Assembly (NCBI GenBank): GCA_012103325.1
Contig: WLWY01000001.1
Span: 1,279,653 to 1,343,652, forward strand
DNA: 64,000 nt
Source: Alphaproteobacteria bacterium
GTDB lineage: Bacteria; Pseudomonadota; Alphaproteobacteria; UBA8366; GCA-2717185
Reading direction: 5' to 3'
The first letter of the stretch is position 1, and every line of letters begins with the position of its first letter. The position numbers and the translations under genes were made by a program. The notes under the pieces are model-generated. The model searched no databases and had not been told where the DNA came from. It worked only from the letters and a program-made list of their open reading frames with translations. Shown here in pieces: positions 16,568-24,893 of this stretch.

Positions 16568-18772
16568 TCAATCACCGACCCCACTAACCGAAAACAACGG
16601 CACGGCAGCGCGCAACGTCGCTATATCGTCCACAGACATACCCAGGACGTCGCGCAACACGGCATCAGTATCCGCGCCAAGCGCCGGGGCAGGCCCGATA
16701 TGCCGGCCGAAGCTGGCCTTCCAAGGCAGGCCGGGAAGCGCTCCTGCTTCGGTTTCATTCCAAAATCCGCGGTGGCGAAGATGTTCGCTGCCGACCAGAT
16801 CCAGCATCGACGCGACCGCAGCCGCCGGAATGCCGGCACCGGTCAATTGCGCTGCTACAGTCGCCGCGCATTGTTCGGCTGTCCAGTTCGACAGGATTCC
16901 GTCGATTGCTTCCGCCCGCGACCGCCGTTCGCTCGCATCGGAGTCTTTCCAACCCGACAGCGGCGGAACCATTGAACATAGCGCCAGCCATTGGGCATCG
17001 TCGGTTACGGCAATACTTACCCAGGCATCGTCTCCCGCCGCGGGATAGATACCGTGCGGCGCGAAACGGGCCGACCAGTTGCCAACCGGCTCCGGCGCGG
17101 CCCCGCATTGTGCCGCGAGGAGCGGTCCCGCCATGGTCCAAAGCATCGCTTCGATCATCGAAAAATCGACGCGGGCGCCTCGGCCCGTGCGCTTCCGGTT
17201 CCAGATACCGGCCGCCGCCGCTAAGGCGAGCTTGAGACCGCACATGGGATCAAGCCACGCCATGCCGACACGCGGCGGCACATCCGGATGCCGGTTCAAC
17301 CCCGCGAAACCAGCATAGCATTGCAGCAAGGTCCCGTACGCCACTGCCTGCGCTTCCGGTCCCGTGCGTCCCAGACCCGACGCGGAAATGTAAAGCAGAT
17401 GCGGGTTTGTTTTGTGCAATTCTTCTGCACCCAAACCGAAGCGCTCCATAACTCCAGTCCCGAAATTCTCGATCACGATGTCGCACTGCGCCGCCAGCGC
17501 GCGTGCAATTCCCGCGGCGTCATCGCTCTTCAGGTTCAGGACGACGGCACGCTTGCCTTGCCCCAGCACGGTGTGCAGTTCTGAGGCGCGGCCAGGATCG
17601 CCGCGGCCGGGCGCCTCCACCTTGATCACTTCCGCCCCCATGGCGGCGAGATAGCGTGTCGTCGTCGGTCCGGCGATTACCCAGCTGAAATCGAGCACAC
17701 GAACGCCGGACAGCGGCAACGCTCCTGTGGCCGGATCAAGGCGCCTGGGAGCACCAACGTCGACCAACGACAGGCCAAAGGCTGGTCCGGGTACTTTCAG
17801 CGCCTTTCCGTCCCATACGAACGTGCGATAAAACCCTCGCTGTGCCAACTGATCCGAAGCGAGTTGCTCGGTAGGCTCCCGCAGCGGAAAGCTTGGCACA
17901 TGTGCCGTCTGCGCGGCATCGGCGATCCATTGCTTGTCGTGCTGACGGCTCCATTCCGACATCAAAGCGTGTAGGTCATCCCAATTTTCGACCCTGTCCG
18001 ATTTGCTGGCGAAGCGCGCTTCCGTGCCCCATTCCGGCGAGTCCATCACGGTCAGCCAGGACGCCCACTGATGATCTTCGCGCGGCGAGATCGCTACATA
18101 TCCGTCGTTCGCGGGCAGGATCGTCACCGTCGCGCCATTGCCGTCCGCAACGCGCTTTCGCGACCAAATGCGGCGATGCAGGCTGGCACGGGTAAGTTCC
18201 GTAATCGCCAAGGTCGCCATCGCCTCCTGAATCGAAACGTCCACGACAGCGCCTCGCTCCGGTGCGAGAAGACCCTGCATGCCCGCGCAGGCGGCCGCCA
18301 GCCCACCGATGAACGCCGTCTGCTCGCCAACCGCCCGGATCGGCGGTTCGGCTACATCGTCGACCTGTCCCGTCAGCATGCGCGCAATACCGCTGGCGCA
18401 GAACAGGGTCAGATCGGTCGCCGGTTCGTCGGCCCGCGGCCCCGTCTGGCCAAAGGGACTGATCGCCACGATGACCGCACCGGCGTTCAACGCGCGCAGC
18501 GCCGCCGGATCAATGCCGTCCGCGCGCAAGGCCGCGGGGCCGCCCTGGCAGATAATGAGATCCGCCTTCGGTACGCAATTTTGCAGAACGTCGTGTTCAA
18601 TCTCGTCGCCGGTGCACTGCTTACCATCGTTGAGATAGGCGGCAAGCGGCGTAGAGCGATCGACCGCAAGACATTCGACGGTCGCCCCGAGATCGGCAAA
18701 CGACCGCCCGCAGACCGCAGCGGCGAGCCCTGGCCCGATCTGAAGCACCGTCATCCCCGTCAACAGCGGCAT
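16568..18772 (-). CDS. Tandem CaiB/BaiF-type (family III) CoA transferase
   Basis: This protein of about 734 residues has two CaiB/BaiF domains in tandem. Domain 1 begins LLTGMTVLQIGPGLAAAVCG and is the more divergent. Domain 2 begins near residue 370 with LSGVRVLDFSWVIAGPTTTR and has the canonical GAEVIKVEAPGRGDPGR. The position usually given to the catalytic Asp seems to be Glu in both halves (VDVSIQEA and VDFSMIEA). Most family members are single-domain dimers of about 400 residues, so this is a natural fused dimer. I prefer the ATG at 18772, behind AAGGAAAGG, over 18799. The CoA donor and acceptor are unknown. Confidence 0.88.
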   Translation of the reverse strand: MPLLTGMTVLQIGPGLAAAVCGRSFADLGATVECLAVDRSTPLAAYLNDGKQCTGDEIEHDVLQNCVPKADLIICQGGPAALRADGIDPAALRALNAGAVIVAISPFGQTGPRADEPATDLTLFCASGIARMLTGQVDDVAEPPIRAVGEQTAFIGGLAAACAGMQGLLAPERGAVVDVSIQEAMATLAITELTRASLHRRIWSRKRVADGNGATVTILPANDGYVAISPREDHQWASWLTVMDSPEWGTEARFASKSDRVENWDDLHALMSEWSRQHDKQWIADAAQTAHVPSFPLREPTEQLASDQLAQRGFYRTFVWDGKALKVPGPAFGLSLVDVGAPRRLDPATGALPLSGVRVLDFSWVIAGPTTTRYLAAMGAEVIKVEAPGRGDPGRASELHTVLGQGKRAVVLNLKSDDAAGIARALAAQCDIVIENFGTGVMERFGLGAEELHKTNPHLLYISASGLGRTGPEAQAVAYGTLLQCYAGFAGLNRHPDVPPRVGMAWLDPMCGLKLALAAAAGIWNRKRTGRGARVDFSMIEAMLWTMAGPLLAAQCGAAPEPVGNWSARFAPHGIYPAAGDDAWVSIAVTDDAQWLALCSMVPPLSGWKDSDASERRSRAEAIDGILSNWTAEQCAATVAAQLTGAGIPAAAVASMLDLVGSEHLRHRGFWNETEAGALPGLPWKASFGRHIGPAPALGADTDAVLRDVLGMSVDDIATLRAAVPLFSVSGVGD

Positions 18773-18923
18773 CGCGATCCTTTCCTTCCCTTCGCTCACA
18801 TAATCTAGCGCGTCACATCCTTTGCCGCGATGCCGTAAGCCGCATTCCTTTCCTCAGCATCGGCGTCATGCTATCGCAACGGACCGCTGACGCCGCGATG
18901 GCGCCGCAACAGGAAACGCTGGC

Positions 18924-19628
18924 ATGACCGACTTCGTCGCGGCTTTTCAGACCGCCTTCGCGATGATCATGACCCTGGATGACGGGCTCGTGGAAATCGT
19001 CTGTCTGTCGCTGCGGGTCAATTTCGTTGCCGTCGGGCTGGCGGCCGCAATCGGGTTTCCGGTCGGCGCAGCAGTCGCGATCTTCTCGTTTCCTGGCAGG
19101 CGCGCACTTGTCGTCATTATGAACGCGCTGATGGGCATGCCGCCGGTGGTCGTTGGGCTGATCGTCTATCTGCTGCTGTCCCGTGCCGGACCGTTCGGCG
19201 TTCTGGGCCTTTTGTTCACACCAACCGCGATGATCATCGCGCAATGCATCCTGGTAACGCCGATCATCGCCGCCTTGACGCGGCAGACAATCGAAGATCT
19301 GTGGACCGAGTACCGCGATCAACTGCGGTCTCTCGGCTCGGGCGCGTTTCAAACCATGCGGACATTGTTATGGGAGGGCCGCTTCAGCCTCTCGACAGCC
19401 ATTCTCGCCGGGTTCGGCCGCGCCAGCGCCGAAGTCGGCGCGGTGATGATCGTCGGCGGCAATATCGATCATCTGACGCGGGTGATGACCACGGCAATTG
19501 CGCTAGAGGTCAGCAAGGGCGACCTGTCCCTCGCGCTCGGGCTCGGGATCATCCTGATTACGCTATCGCTCTGCGTGAACAGCGCGACTTTCATTCTGAG
19601 TGAAGTCGCACAGCGCCGGCACGGCTGA
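18924..19628 (+). CDS. ABC transporter permease, tungstate type (TupB-like)
   Basis: This inner-membrane permease of 234 residues resembles TupB/YvlB-type tungstate importers. The chain is strongly hydrophobic with about five helices, and the MalF-type loop reads EYRDQLRSLGSGAFQTMRTLLWEGR; ILAGFGRASAEVGAVMIVGGNIDHLTRVMTTAIALE is typical of tungstate permeases. AGGAAA precedes the ATG. Neither the ATPase (TupC) nor the binding protein (TupA) is adjacent; the flanking genes are convergent or divergent to it. It must work with subunits encoded elsewhere or be an orphan. Confidence 0.85.
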   Translation: MTDFVAAFQTAFAMIMTLDDGLVEIVCLSLRVNFVAVGLAAAIGFPVGAAVAIFSFPGRRALVVIMNALMGMPPVVVGLIVYLLLSRAGPFGVLGLLFTPTAMIIAQCILVTPIIAALTRQTIEDLWTEYRDQLRSLGSGAFQTMRTLLWEGRFSLSTAILAGFGRASAEVGAVMIVGGNIDHLTRVMTTAIALEVSKGDLSLALGLGIILITLSLCVNSATFILSEVAQRRHG

Positions 19629-19636
19629 AAACAAGC

Positions 19637-21232
19637 TTAGTCTGGCAGCGTAAATATCTCTTGGGTACCGCTAATACCGCGCAACTCGTGCGGACCGAGA
19701 GACACAAGTCCCGAGGATACACTTTTCGCAAAGACGGACGACATCAGAACCGGCTTGCCCAAGATTTTGCAAAGGGACTCGATGCGTGACACCTCGTTCA
19801 CAGCCGTTCCGATGACCGTGAAATCGAGCCGTTTGGTTGTTCCGATATTGCCGTAGGTAATGTCGCCCCGATGCAGTCCAGTGCCGTAGCTTAACGGTAT
19901 TTCTGAATTCGCCTTTCGTTCCGCGTTCAGACCCACAATGGCTTGATCGGCTTCCCGGACTGCCGCCAAAGCCCGTTCGCAAGCTTCTGGATAAGGGCTT
20001 TCCCGGTCGTCGATCGGAAAGATAGCCAAAACGGCATCGCCGATGAATTTCAACACTTCACCGCCGTTATCGATGACGGCACCGGCGACGCAGTCGAAAT
20101 ACTGATTGAGCGCCGCAAGATAGCCAACCCGGGACAGCGCGTTCGCCAAAGCCGTGGAGTCGCGAAGGTCTGAAATCCAGACGACCGCATGCACTTCCTC
20201 GCCGTCGCCGCGCTTGACCAACCCATCCATGACCCGCTCGCCCGCATCGCGGCCAAGATAGGTCCGCAGCAAAGTCAGCGACGAGAGCCGTTGCGCATAC
20301 GCCTCCAACTGGCGGCCGAGCGCCGGGAGCACTTCGTACAGCTGTCCCAATTCCTCTGTTGCGAACCCGCCGGGACGATCCGACGTCAGGATCAGGATAT
20401 TGATCAGGCCGTCGGAGAACTTGACCGGCATGGCTACATAGTCTGTCGCGCCCTCCGCCACGAGGTCTTCAAGAATCGGAAAGTCGAGCTTCGGACTCGG
20501 CCCTTCAAGCCTGCGGCGGATACCACCCTCGCCGGCGATGATCGGCGCAAACGGACTGTCGCGATACTCGGCGGTCTGCAAGCCGACATGGGTCGCCTGA
20601 TATTCTTCGATCCCTTCGACGCCATGCTGCCATGTATAGGTATTCGCGAAGAGCTGCGGGTTCAGCGTCCGGACAAGCAACCGTAACCGCCAGACCGGGA
20701 AATCGGCGGCGACCAGCGCATTGGCGAGCCGGGCCACAAAATCTGCTGCCGACGTTGCCTTCCAGGCATCCTCGACGAGCCATTTCACGAACGGGTTTTC
20801 CTGGCTCGATATGTCGCCGCGCGGCTGCTCGGTTAAAACGTCCTCGTCGAGAAACCAAGCATCCATCGCGCTCCAGTCGAAGGCGATATAGCCTCCGATG
20901 CCCGACGCTTCGTCATAAGGTTCCTCATAACTCCAGACCGCATTCTCCGCCGCCCGCTCGCCCACCTTGAGCGACCAATAGGACGCATTTCCTTTGAACG
21001 GACAATGTGTGTGGAATTCGTTGCGGAGAAGGAAATCCGTGCGAACATCGGCAATCGGGAAGTAGTACGCCGACGGGAGCCGCGTCTCGTGCATCAGCAG
21101 CGCCCGCGTACTGTCAGCAACCGTCTCACCATTGAAAACAACGCGCACACGCTCGCCGCGCGGTTCGATGACAACGCGATAACCATCATGCGCGACCGCT
21201 TCGGGAAGTGCCGTATTTACGGCAGAAACCAT
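19637..21232 (-). CDS. DUF427 domain - class III adenylate/guanylate cyclase fusion
   Basis: This protein of about 530 residues joins two families. The N-terminal third is DUF427-like (VVFNGETVADS, SAYYFPIADV, CPFKGNASYWSL, WSYEEPYDEASGIGGYIAFD). After a linker that may be a GAF-like sensor, the C-terminus is a class III cyclase catalytic domain: AVVWISDLRDSTALAN (metal Asp), GGEVLKFIGDAVLAIFP, and YGTGLHRGDITYGNIGT with TVIGTAVNEVSRIESL. It would make cAMP or cGMP in the cytoplasm. Start choice is uncertain: GGGA lies six bases before the ATG at 21232, but 21244 and 21289 are also in frame. Confidence 0.83.
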   Translation of the reverse strand: MVSAVNTALPEAVAHDGYRVVIEPRGERVRVVFNGETVADSTRALLMHETRLPSAYYFPIADVRTDFLLRNEFHTHCPFKGNASYWSLKVGERAAENAVWSYEEPYDEASGIGGYIAFDWSAMDAWFLDEDVLTEQPRGDISSQENPFVKWLVEDAWKATSAADFVARLANALVAADFPVWRLRLLVRTLNPQLFANTYTWQHGVEGIEEYQATHVGLQTAEYRDSPFAPIIAGEGGIRRRLEGPSPKLDFPILEDLVAEGATDYVAMPVKFSDGLINILILTSDRPGGFATEELGQLYEVLPALGRQLEAYAQRLSSLTLLRTYLGRDAGERVMDGLVKRGDGEEVHAVVWISDLRDSTALANALSRVGYLAALNQYFDCVAGAVIDNGGEVLKFIGDAVLAIFPIDDRESPYPEACERALAAVREADQAIVGLNAERKANSEIPLSYGTGLHRGDITYGNIGTTKRLDFTVIGTAVNEVSRIESLCKILGKPVLMSSVFAKSVSSGLVSLGPHELRGISGTQEIFTLPD

Positions 21233-21335
21233 CGGATTTCCCATATAAATATTTGAATCACTTTGATTTAAGAGCTTTCGGTGCACCATACAACTGGTTT
21301 CCCCGTTGCGCTGGCCGGGGCCGGGACTGTAGCGT

Positions 21336-22007
21336 GTGCCGGAGCGTTCGCCCGCCGCAGCAACCCTTCAGAGGCAATTCCCAACAGTGTCCTACTCTTA
21401 TAACGACGATCTGCGTACGAAGCTCCTCGCCAATATTACCGGTTTCGAAGACCACCGGGTCGACTCCGATGGCTTAACGCACGCGGCAGTCGCGGTAACT
21501 GTCGTCGATTCACGGCACGGCGCGGCCTTCCTTCTGACACGCCGGACCGCGAGGCTAAACGCCCATTCCCGGCAGTTCGCGCTGCCCGGCGGACGGGTCG
21601 ATCCGGGCGAAACCGCCATCCAAGCGGCGCTGCGCGAGCTGCACGAAGAAATGGGGGTCGAGTTGGGCGAAGACTCGGTGCTTGGCCTGCTCGACGACTA
21701 TCCGACACGCTCGGGCTACCGCATCACGCCGGTCGTTTTGTGGGCCGGCGGCAGCGTCACGATCGTTCCAGAACCGGAAGAAGTCGAGCGGGTTCACATC
21801 GTTACCCTGGAGCGGCTCGCCCGGCCAGAAACGCCGGAATTCAGCTCAATTCCGGAAAGCGACCGGCCGCTGATCCGCCTCAACATTGCCCGCGCCAAAG
21901 TCCATGCACCGACCGCCGCGGTCATCTATCAGTTCCGTGAAGTTGGCATCTTCGGCCGCGATACTCGGGTTGATCATCTGGAACAGCCGGTCTTTGCCTG
22001 GCGGTGA
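21336..22007 (+). CDS. NUDIX hydrolase (CoA pyrophosphatase-like)
   Basis: This NUDIX protein of up to 223 residues resembles the NudL/YeaB group that cleaves CoA to phosphopantetheine and ADP. The sequence LLTRRTARLNAHSRQFALPG resembles the group's TRR..L..H.GQ.aFPGG pattern, and the Nudix box GGRVDPGETAIQAALRELHE plus EMGVEL is complete. The first codon is GTG at 21336, but a GTG further in (VSYSYNDD, near 21387) is also reasonable, as the first 17 residues are not family sequence. It is divergent from the cyclase fusion. A second CoA-type NUDIX lies at 41.1 kb. Confidence 0.85.
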   Translation: MPERSPAAATLQRQFPTVSYSYNDDLRTKLLANITGFEDHRVDSDGLTHAAVAVTVVDSRHGAAFLLTRRTARLNAHSRQFALPGGRVDPGETAIQAALRELHEEMGVELGEDSVLGLLDDYPTRSGYRITPVVLWAGGSVTIVPEPEEVERVHIVTLERLARPETPEFSSIPESDRPLIRLNIARAKVHAPTAAVIYQFREVGIFGRDTRVDHLEQPVFAWR

Positions 22008-22139
22008 CTAGAAATTTGCCTCTTGCCCAAATCGATAACGGAATTTGGGGCCTTGCCGCCGCCTTTTACATTTACCTGGGTTCCGGGTATTAGAGTCGGC
22101 GGCACGAGAACGAATGAAGCGAGGGGAGGCGCGTTCGTC

Positions 22140-22796
22140 GTGAGGGGTTTCTATTTTCTTTGTGCGTGCCTGGCCGCGCTGCCCGCTTGGGCTGAAGAGC
22201 AACAAGGCGGGTACTATACCGGTTTCCAAATAACCGGATCGCGCGCCGAGGTCGACGATTTCTCGACCACTGGGACTGGACAATTCGCCACCATTGATAC
22301 CAAAGACCTTGTCATCGGCGCCGGCGCCGTGCTCGGCTATCAATGGCGTGGCATCCCCCTCAGAACGGAAGTTGAGGCTGGCTACCGGTTTCGATTTGAT
22401 TTCGACAGCACGGACACGGTGGGACCGGTTTCCTATAAATCTAACATTTCCACCATTACCGTCCTCTACAACATCGCCTACGAATATCGCAACAGCACGA
22501 ATTTCACGCCTTTTATCGGCGCATCGATCGGGTGGGCGCGCAACACCGCGGACACGGATCGGAACCTTCGCGGCACGACGGCACAGGTCAACGACGAAAA
22601 CGATACAGATAATCTCGCGTACGGCGGATTTGCGGGGGTGAATTGGGCATTTGCGGAGAGTTGGAGTACCGAGTTCGCCTATCGCTACTTGCAGCTCGGC
22701 GAAGTGAGCACGGGCACGTTTCCAACTGGCGAGACCATCACAGCAGACGAATACAGCTCGCACGACTTTCTGATTACGATTAAGTACCATTTCTAG
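22140..22796 (+). CDS. Outer-membrane beta-barrel protein
   Basis: This protein of about 218 residues is predicted to be an eight-strand outer-membrane barrel. I chose GTG 22140, after GAGGGGAGG, because it opens directly into a signal peptide (VRGFYFLCACLAALPAWAEE); the ORF-track start adds 39 non-family residues. Alternating strands such as FTPFIGASIGWARN and WSTEFAYRYLQLGEV and the C-terminal ITIKYHF with terminal Phe are typical of OmpA/OmpW-like barrels inserted by BAM. Its ligand is unknown. An inverted repeat lies just after the stop. Confidence 0.83.
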   Translation: MRGFYFLCACLAALPAWAEEQQGGYYTGFQITGSRAEVDDFSTTGTGQFATIDTKDLVIGAGAVLGYQWRGIPLRTEVEAGYRFRFDFDSTDTVGPVSYKSNISTITVLYNIAYEYRNSTNFTPFIGASIGWARNTADTDRNLRGTTAQVNDENDTDNLAYGGFAGVNWAFAESWSTEFAYRYLQLGEVSTGTFPTGETITADEYSSHDFLITIKYHF

Positions 22797-23099
22797 CCCT
22801 TATACAATCCACACGTTCTTCGTATAAGACGCCGTTCAATACCAATCATCCGTCGCGGAAAACCGGAAAACGCGGTGTACCGCGCATACACAGGTCTGTT
22901 CAGGAGCAACTGACATTAGGGAAGGCGAATTCTTTGGTCCGTTATGTTGGGCAGCATTGCTCTTGTCCGCCCTCGTCTTCTATCGCGCGCCAATGCCGGG
23001 AACCAGGTACTTCGTCAACCTATCCCTCTTCGACCCCATTGGGCTTGTTCCACGATATTCAGGGTGCGAGATTAATATTGCTCATCATGGCTTCTGGAT
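22797..23099 (+). other. Intergenic stretch of about 300 bases
   Basis: This gap separates the barrel gene from the flippase-like gene. It holds the inverted repeat listed separately. About 22910-23133 reads as an open frame with a hydrophobic stretch (LCWAALLLSALVFYR) but without a good start, ribosome site or family match. I see no RNA gene here. Confidence 0.5.
22799..22828. repeat. Inverted repeat after the beta-barrel gene
   Basis: CTTATAC and GTATAAG form a perfect seven-base inverted repeat around a 16-base loop, starting two bases after the stop codon. There is no T-run after it, so it is not a clear intrinsic terminator; it could be a weak terminator, an mRNA-end structure or an operator. 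Confidence 0.35.
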
Positions 23100-24164
23100 A
23101 TGCAAAATGGTTCAATCAATCTATGCGCATTAGTGGGTCCAACACCATGCAAGCAGAAAAGTCCTGATCCGTTGACCGCCATCAAGCGCTTTTACCCAAT
23201 CTTTGTTTCAGTGTTCGTTCTGGCGGCACTGATTACCTTTGTCGACATAGAGAATTTCGTCGGCAAACTGGTCTCCATTGAGGCCGAGGTACTTGCCGCG
23301 GTTTTGGCCATTCATCTCTTGCAGGTTGGCGTCGTCGCTTTGCGCTGGCGACTTGTTCTTGGCGGAATCGGCGCTAGAATCCGCTATTCTTTGGTCGTCC
23401 GTTTTCAGTTCATGGCGCTCTCAGCCGGACTGTTCATGCCGGCGTCGATCGGGACGGGCGCGGTGCAGGCGGTCCTCGCCAACGATCATGTTCCCGTGTC
23501 CAAGGCGGTTAACAGTGCCATCATCGACCGTTATATCGCCGCGATCTCCCTCGTGCTCGTTACTCTATGCATGATGCCATTTGCAACTTTTCTGCTTGCC
23601 GATTTCAGCGAGACAAGCGTTGCACTCATCGCCATTTTCCCGCTCTTGGCCGTTATGCTATCACTCGCGGTCCTTGCGGCACTGGCACGCACACGGTATC
23701 GAGTCGTCTCTCATATTCGAAAATTTCTGGATGACTTTCGGACAATCGGCCTGCGAATCGGGCGCATGACGCAGCTCTTCGTAACGAGCGTTGTGGGATT
23801 GCTGCTCTATGTCGCTGCCTTTTTTCTCCTGGCCCGGTCGCAGGGAATCGATATTACCTTCTTGAGCTTACTTGTTCTCATGCCTCCGGTGATGTTGGCG
23901 GCAGCGATGCCGATATCCTACGGCGGTTGGGGCGTTCGAGAAGGCGCACTCGCAGCAGCGCTATCGCTGGTGGGCGTGCCGGCCGTCGACACGATTGCAC
24001 TATCCATTCAGCAGGGTGTCGTCGCGTTGGTCCCAGGCGCGCTGGGCGGTGTCCTTTGGGCCGGCCAGTCCATCGCCAACGCCCAGCGGCTCGCCGCTTC
24101 GATAGATGCAGATTCGCTCAGACCTCTGCCTCAGCAACCCGCAAGCACTCCTGAGGGCGACTGA
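23100..24164 (+). CDS. Lysylphosphatidylglycerol synthase/flippase-like membrane protein (UPF0104)
   Basis: This polytopic inner-membrane protein of up to 354 residues belongs to the UPF0104 group related to the membrane half of MprF. Hydrophobic segments run through the protein, with the family motifs LLQVGVVALRWRLVLGG near the start, PASIGTGAVQAVLAN, and the C-terminal SYGGWGVREGALAAAL. The soluble synthase domain is absent, so it is likely a lipid or isoprenoid-linked transporter rather than an aminoacyl transferase. The first 20 residues are not family-like; TTG at 23172 (LTAIKRFYPIF) is an alternative start. Confidence 0.83.
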   Translation: MQNGSINLCALVGPTPCKQKSPDPLTAIKRFYPIFVSVFVLAALITFVDIENFVGKLVSIEAEVLAAVLAIHLLQVGVVALRWRLVLGGIGARIRYSLVVRFQFMALSAGLFMPASIGTGAVQAVLANDHVPVSKAVNSAIIDRYIAAISLVLVTLCMMPFATFLLADFSETSVALIAIFPLLAVMLSLAVLAALARTRYRVVSHIRKFLDDFRTIGLRIGRMTQLFVTSVVGLLLYVAAFFLLARSQGIDITFLSLLVLMPPVMLAAAMPISYGGWGVREGALAAALSLVGVPAVDTIALSIQQGVVALVPGALGGVLWAGQSIANAQRLAASIDADSLRPLPQQPASTPEGD

Positions 24165-24346
24165 CGATCCACGCGATGTAAGCGTTCGGCAATCGCGTAT
24201 CGCGAGGGGAAATACATTAGTATCCGTCGTCTATGCCTGAAGAGGGCCGTCACGGGGCACCTCGGCGAACATCAATGAGACCCACGTGTTTCAGTTGACA
24301 GGTCTTGCTGATGGCTATGCTTTTTGCGGCGCGCGACGGCGGCGAT

Positions 24347-24437
24347 TGGCGGAGGGAGTGGGATTCGAACCCACGTTAGGGGATTACCCTAAACACGCTT
24401 TCCAAGCGTGCGCCTTAAGCCACTCGGCCATCCCTCC
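24347..24437 (-). tRNA. tRNA-Ser (GGA anticodon)
   Basis: The reverse strand folds into a class II tRNA: acceptor GGAGGGA with TCCCTCC, D-arm GGCCGAGTGG, anticodon stem CACGC/GCGTG around TTGGAAA (anticodon GGA), a long variable arm (TAGGG/CCCTA), and T-arm GTGGG TTCGAAT CCCAC. Discriminator G and an encoded CCA follow. The length with CCA is 91 bases, as expected for tRNA-Ser. It reads UCC/UCU codons. Confidence 0.97.
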
Positions 24438-24551
24438 GAAGCGCGGCGACATTACCTGCTGACCTTTATCGGTGCAAGAATAGCCATGGTTTTCGTCGCG
24501 GCGCACACGTGATAGGATCTACACTAGTTACGGTGGAAAACAGGCTGAACA

Positions 24552-24887
24552 ATGATCGTCTTACGTATCATCGGTCGCCTATTGATAATTTTGGCGACCA
24601 TTACTCTGCTGGGAGGACTGGTGATCTGGCTGTTTGGCGCGGATGTCACGCGCCCGGCCGGGGCTGCGTGGTATGAAGCGCATGTGACGAGCTTGAACTT
24701 CAGCCAAGTCATTGTGCAACGTCATTTGCATATCCCGGCTTTTTGGGATTCGGTCATCGTACCGCATCTGCTGGCCCGCCCCGTTTGGGAAGCCGTCATT
24801 ATCATCTTCGTCGTGTTGTTGATCATGGGAGGGCTGTTCGTGCGCCTCGGACGACAGCGGCATCTACGGCGCAGCGGTTTAGGATAG
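24552..24887 (+). CDS. Small membrane protein
   Basis: This 111-residue protein has two predicted transmembrane helices, LLIILATITLLGGLVIWLFG near the N-terminus and VIIIFVVLLIMGGLFVRL near the C-terminus, with an extracytoplasmic loop of about 50 residues (including AAWYEAHVTSLNFSQVIVQRH). The tail RLGRQRHLRRSGLG is basic and probably cytoplasmic. It lies between tRNA-Ser and the convergent lepA, six bases from the latter. I do not recognise a family, though the layout is common in alphaproteobacteria. Confidence 0.72.
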   Translation: MIVLRIIGRLLIILATITLLGGLVIWLFGADVTRPAGAAWYEAHVTSLNFSQVIVQRHLHIPAFWDSVIVPHLLARPVWEAVIIIFVVLLIMGGLFVRLGRQRHLRRSGLG

Positions 24888-24893
24888 TTCGGC

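Noticed and set aside
1449-22814. Sixteen-base match CCTTATACAATCCACA inside cobJ (near 1450) and just after the barrel gene (22798).
   Set aside because: In cobJ it encodes the conserved LYNPQ segment, and one 16-base match within 64 kb is expected about once by chance.
22910-23133. Open frame with a hydrophobic stretch (LCWAALLLSALVFYR) before the flippase-like gene.
   Set aside because: No start, no ribosome site and no recognised family; it may be a decayed fragment or chance.
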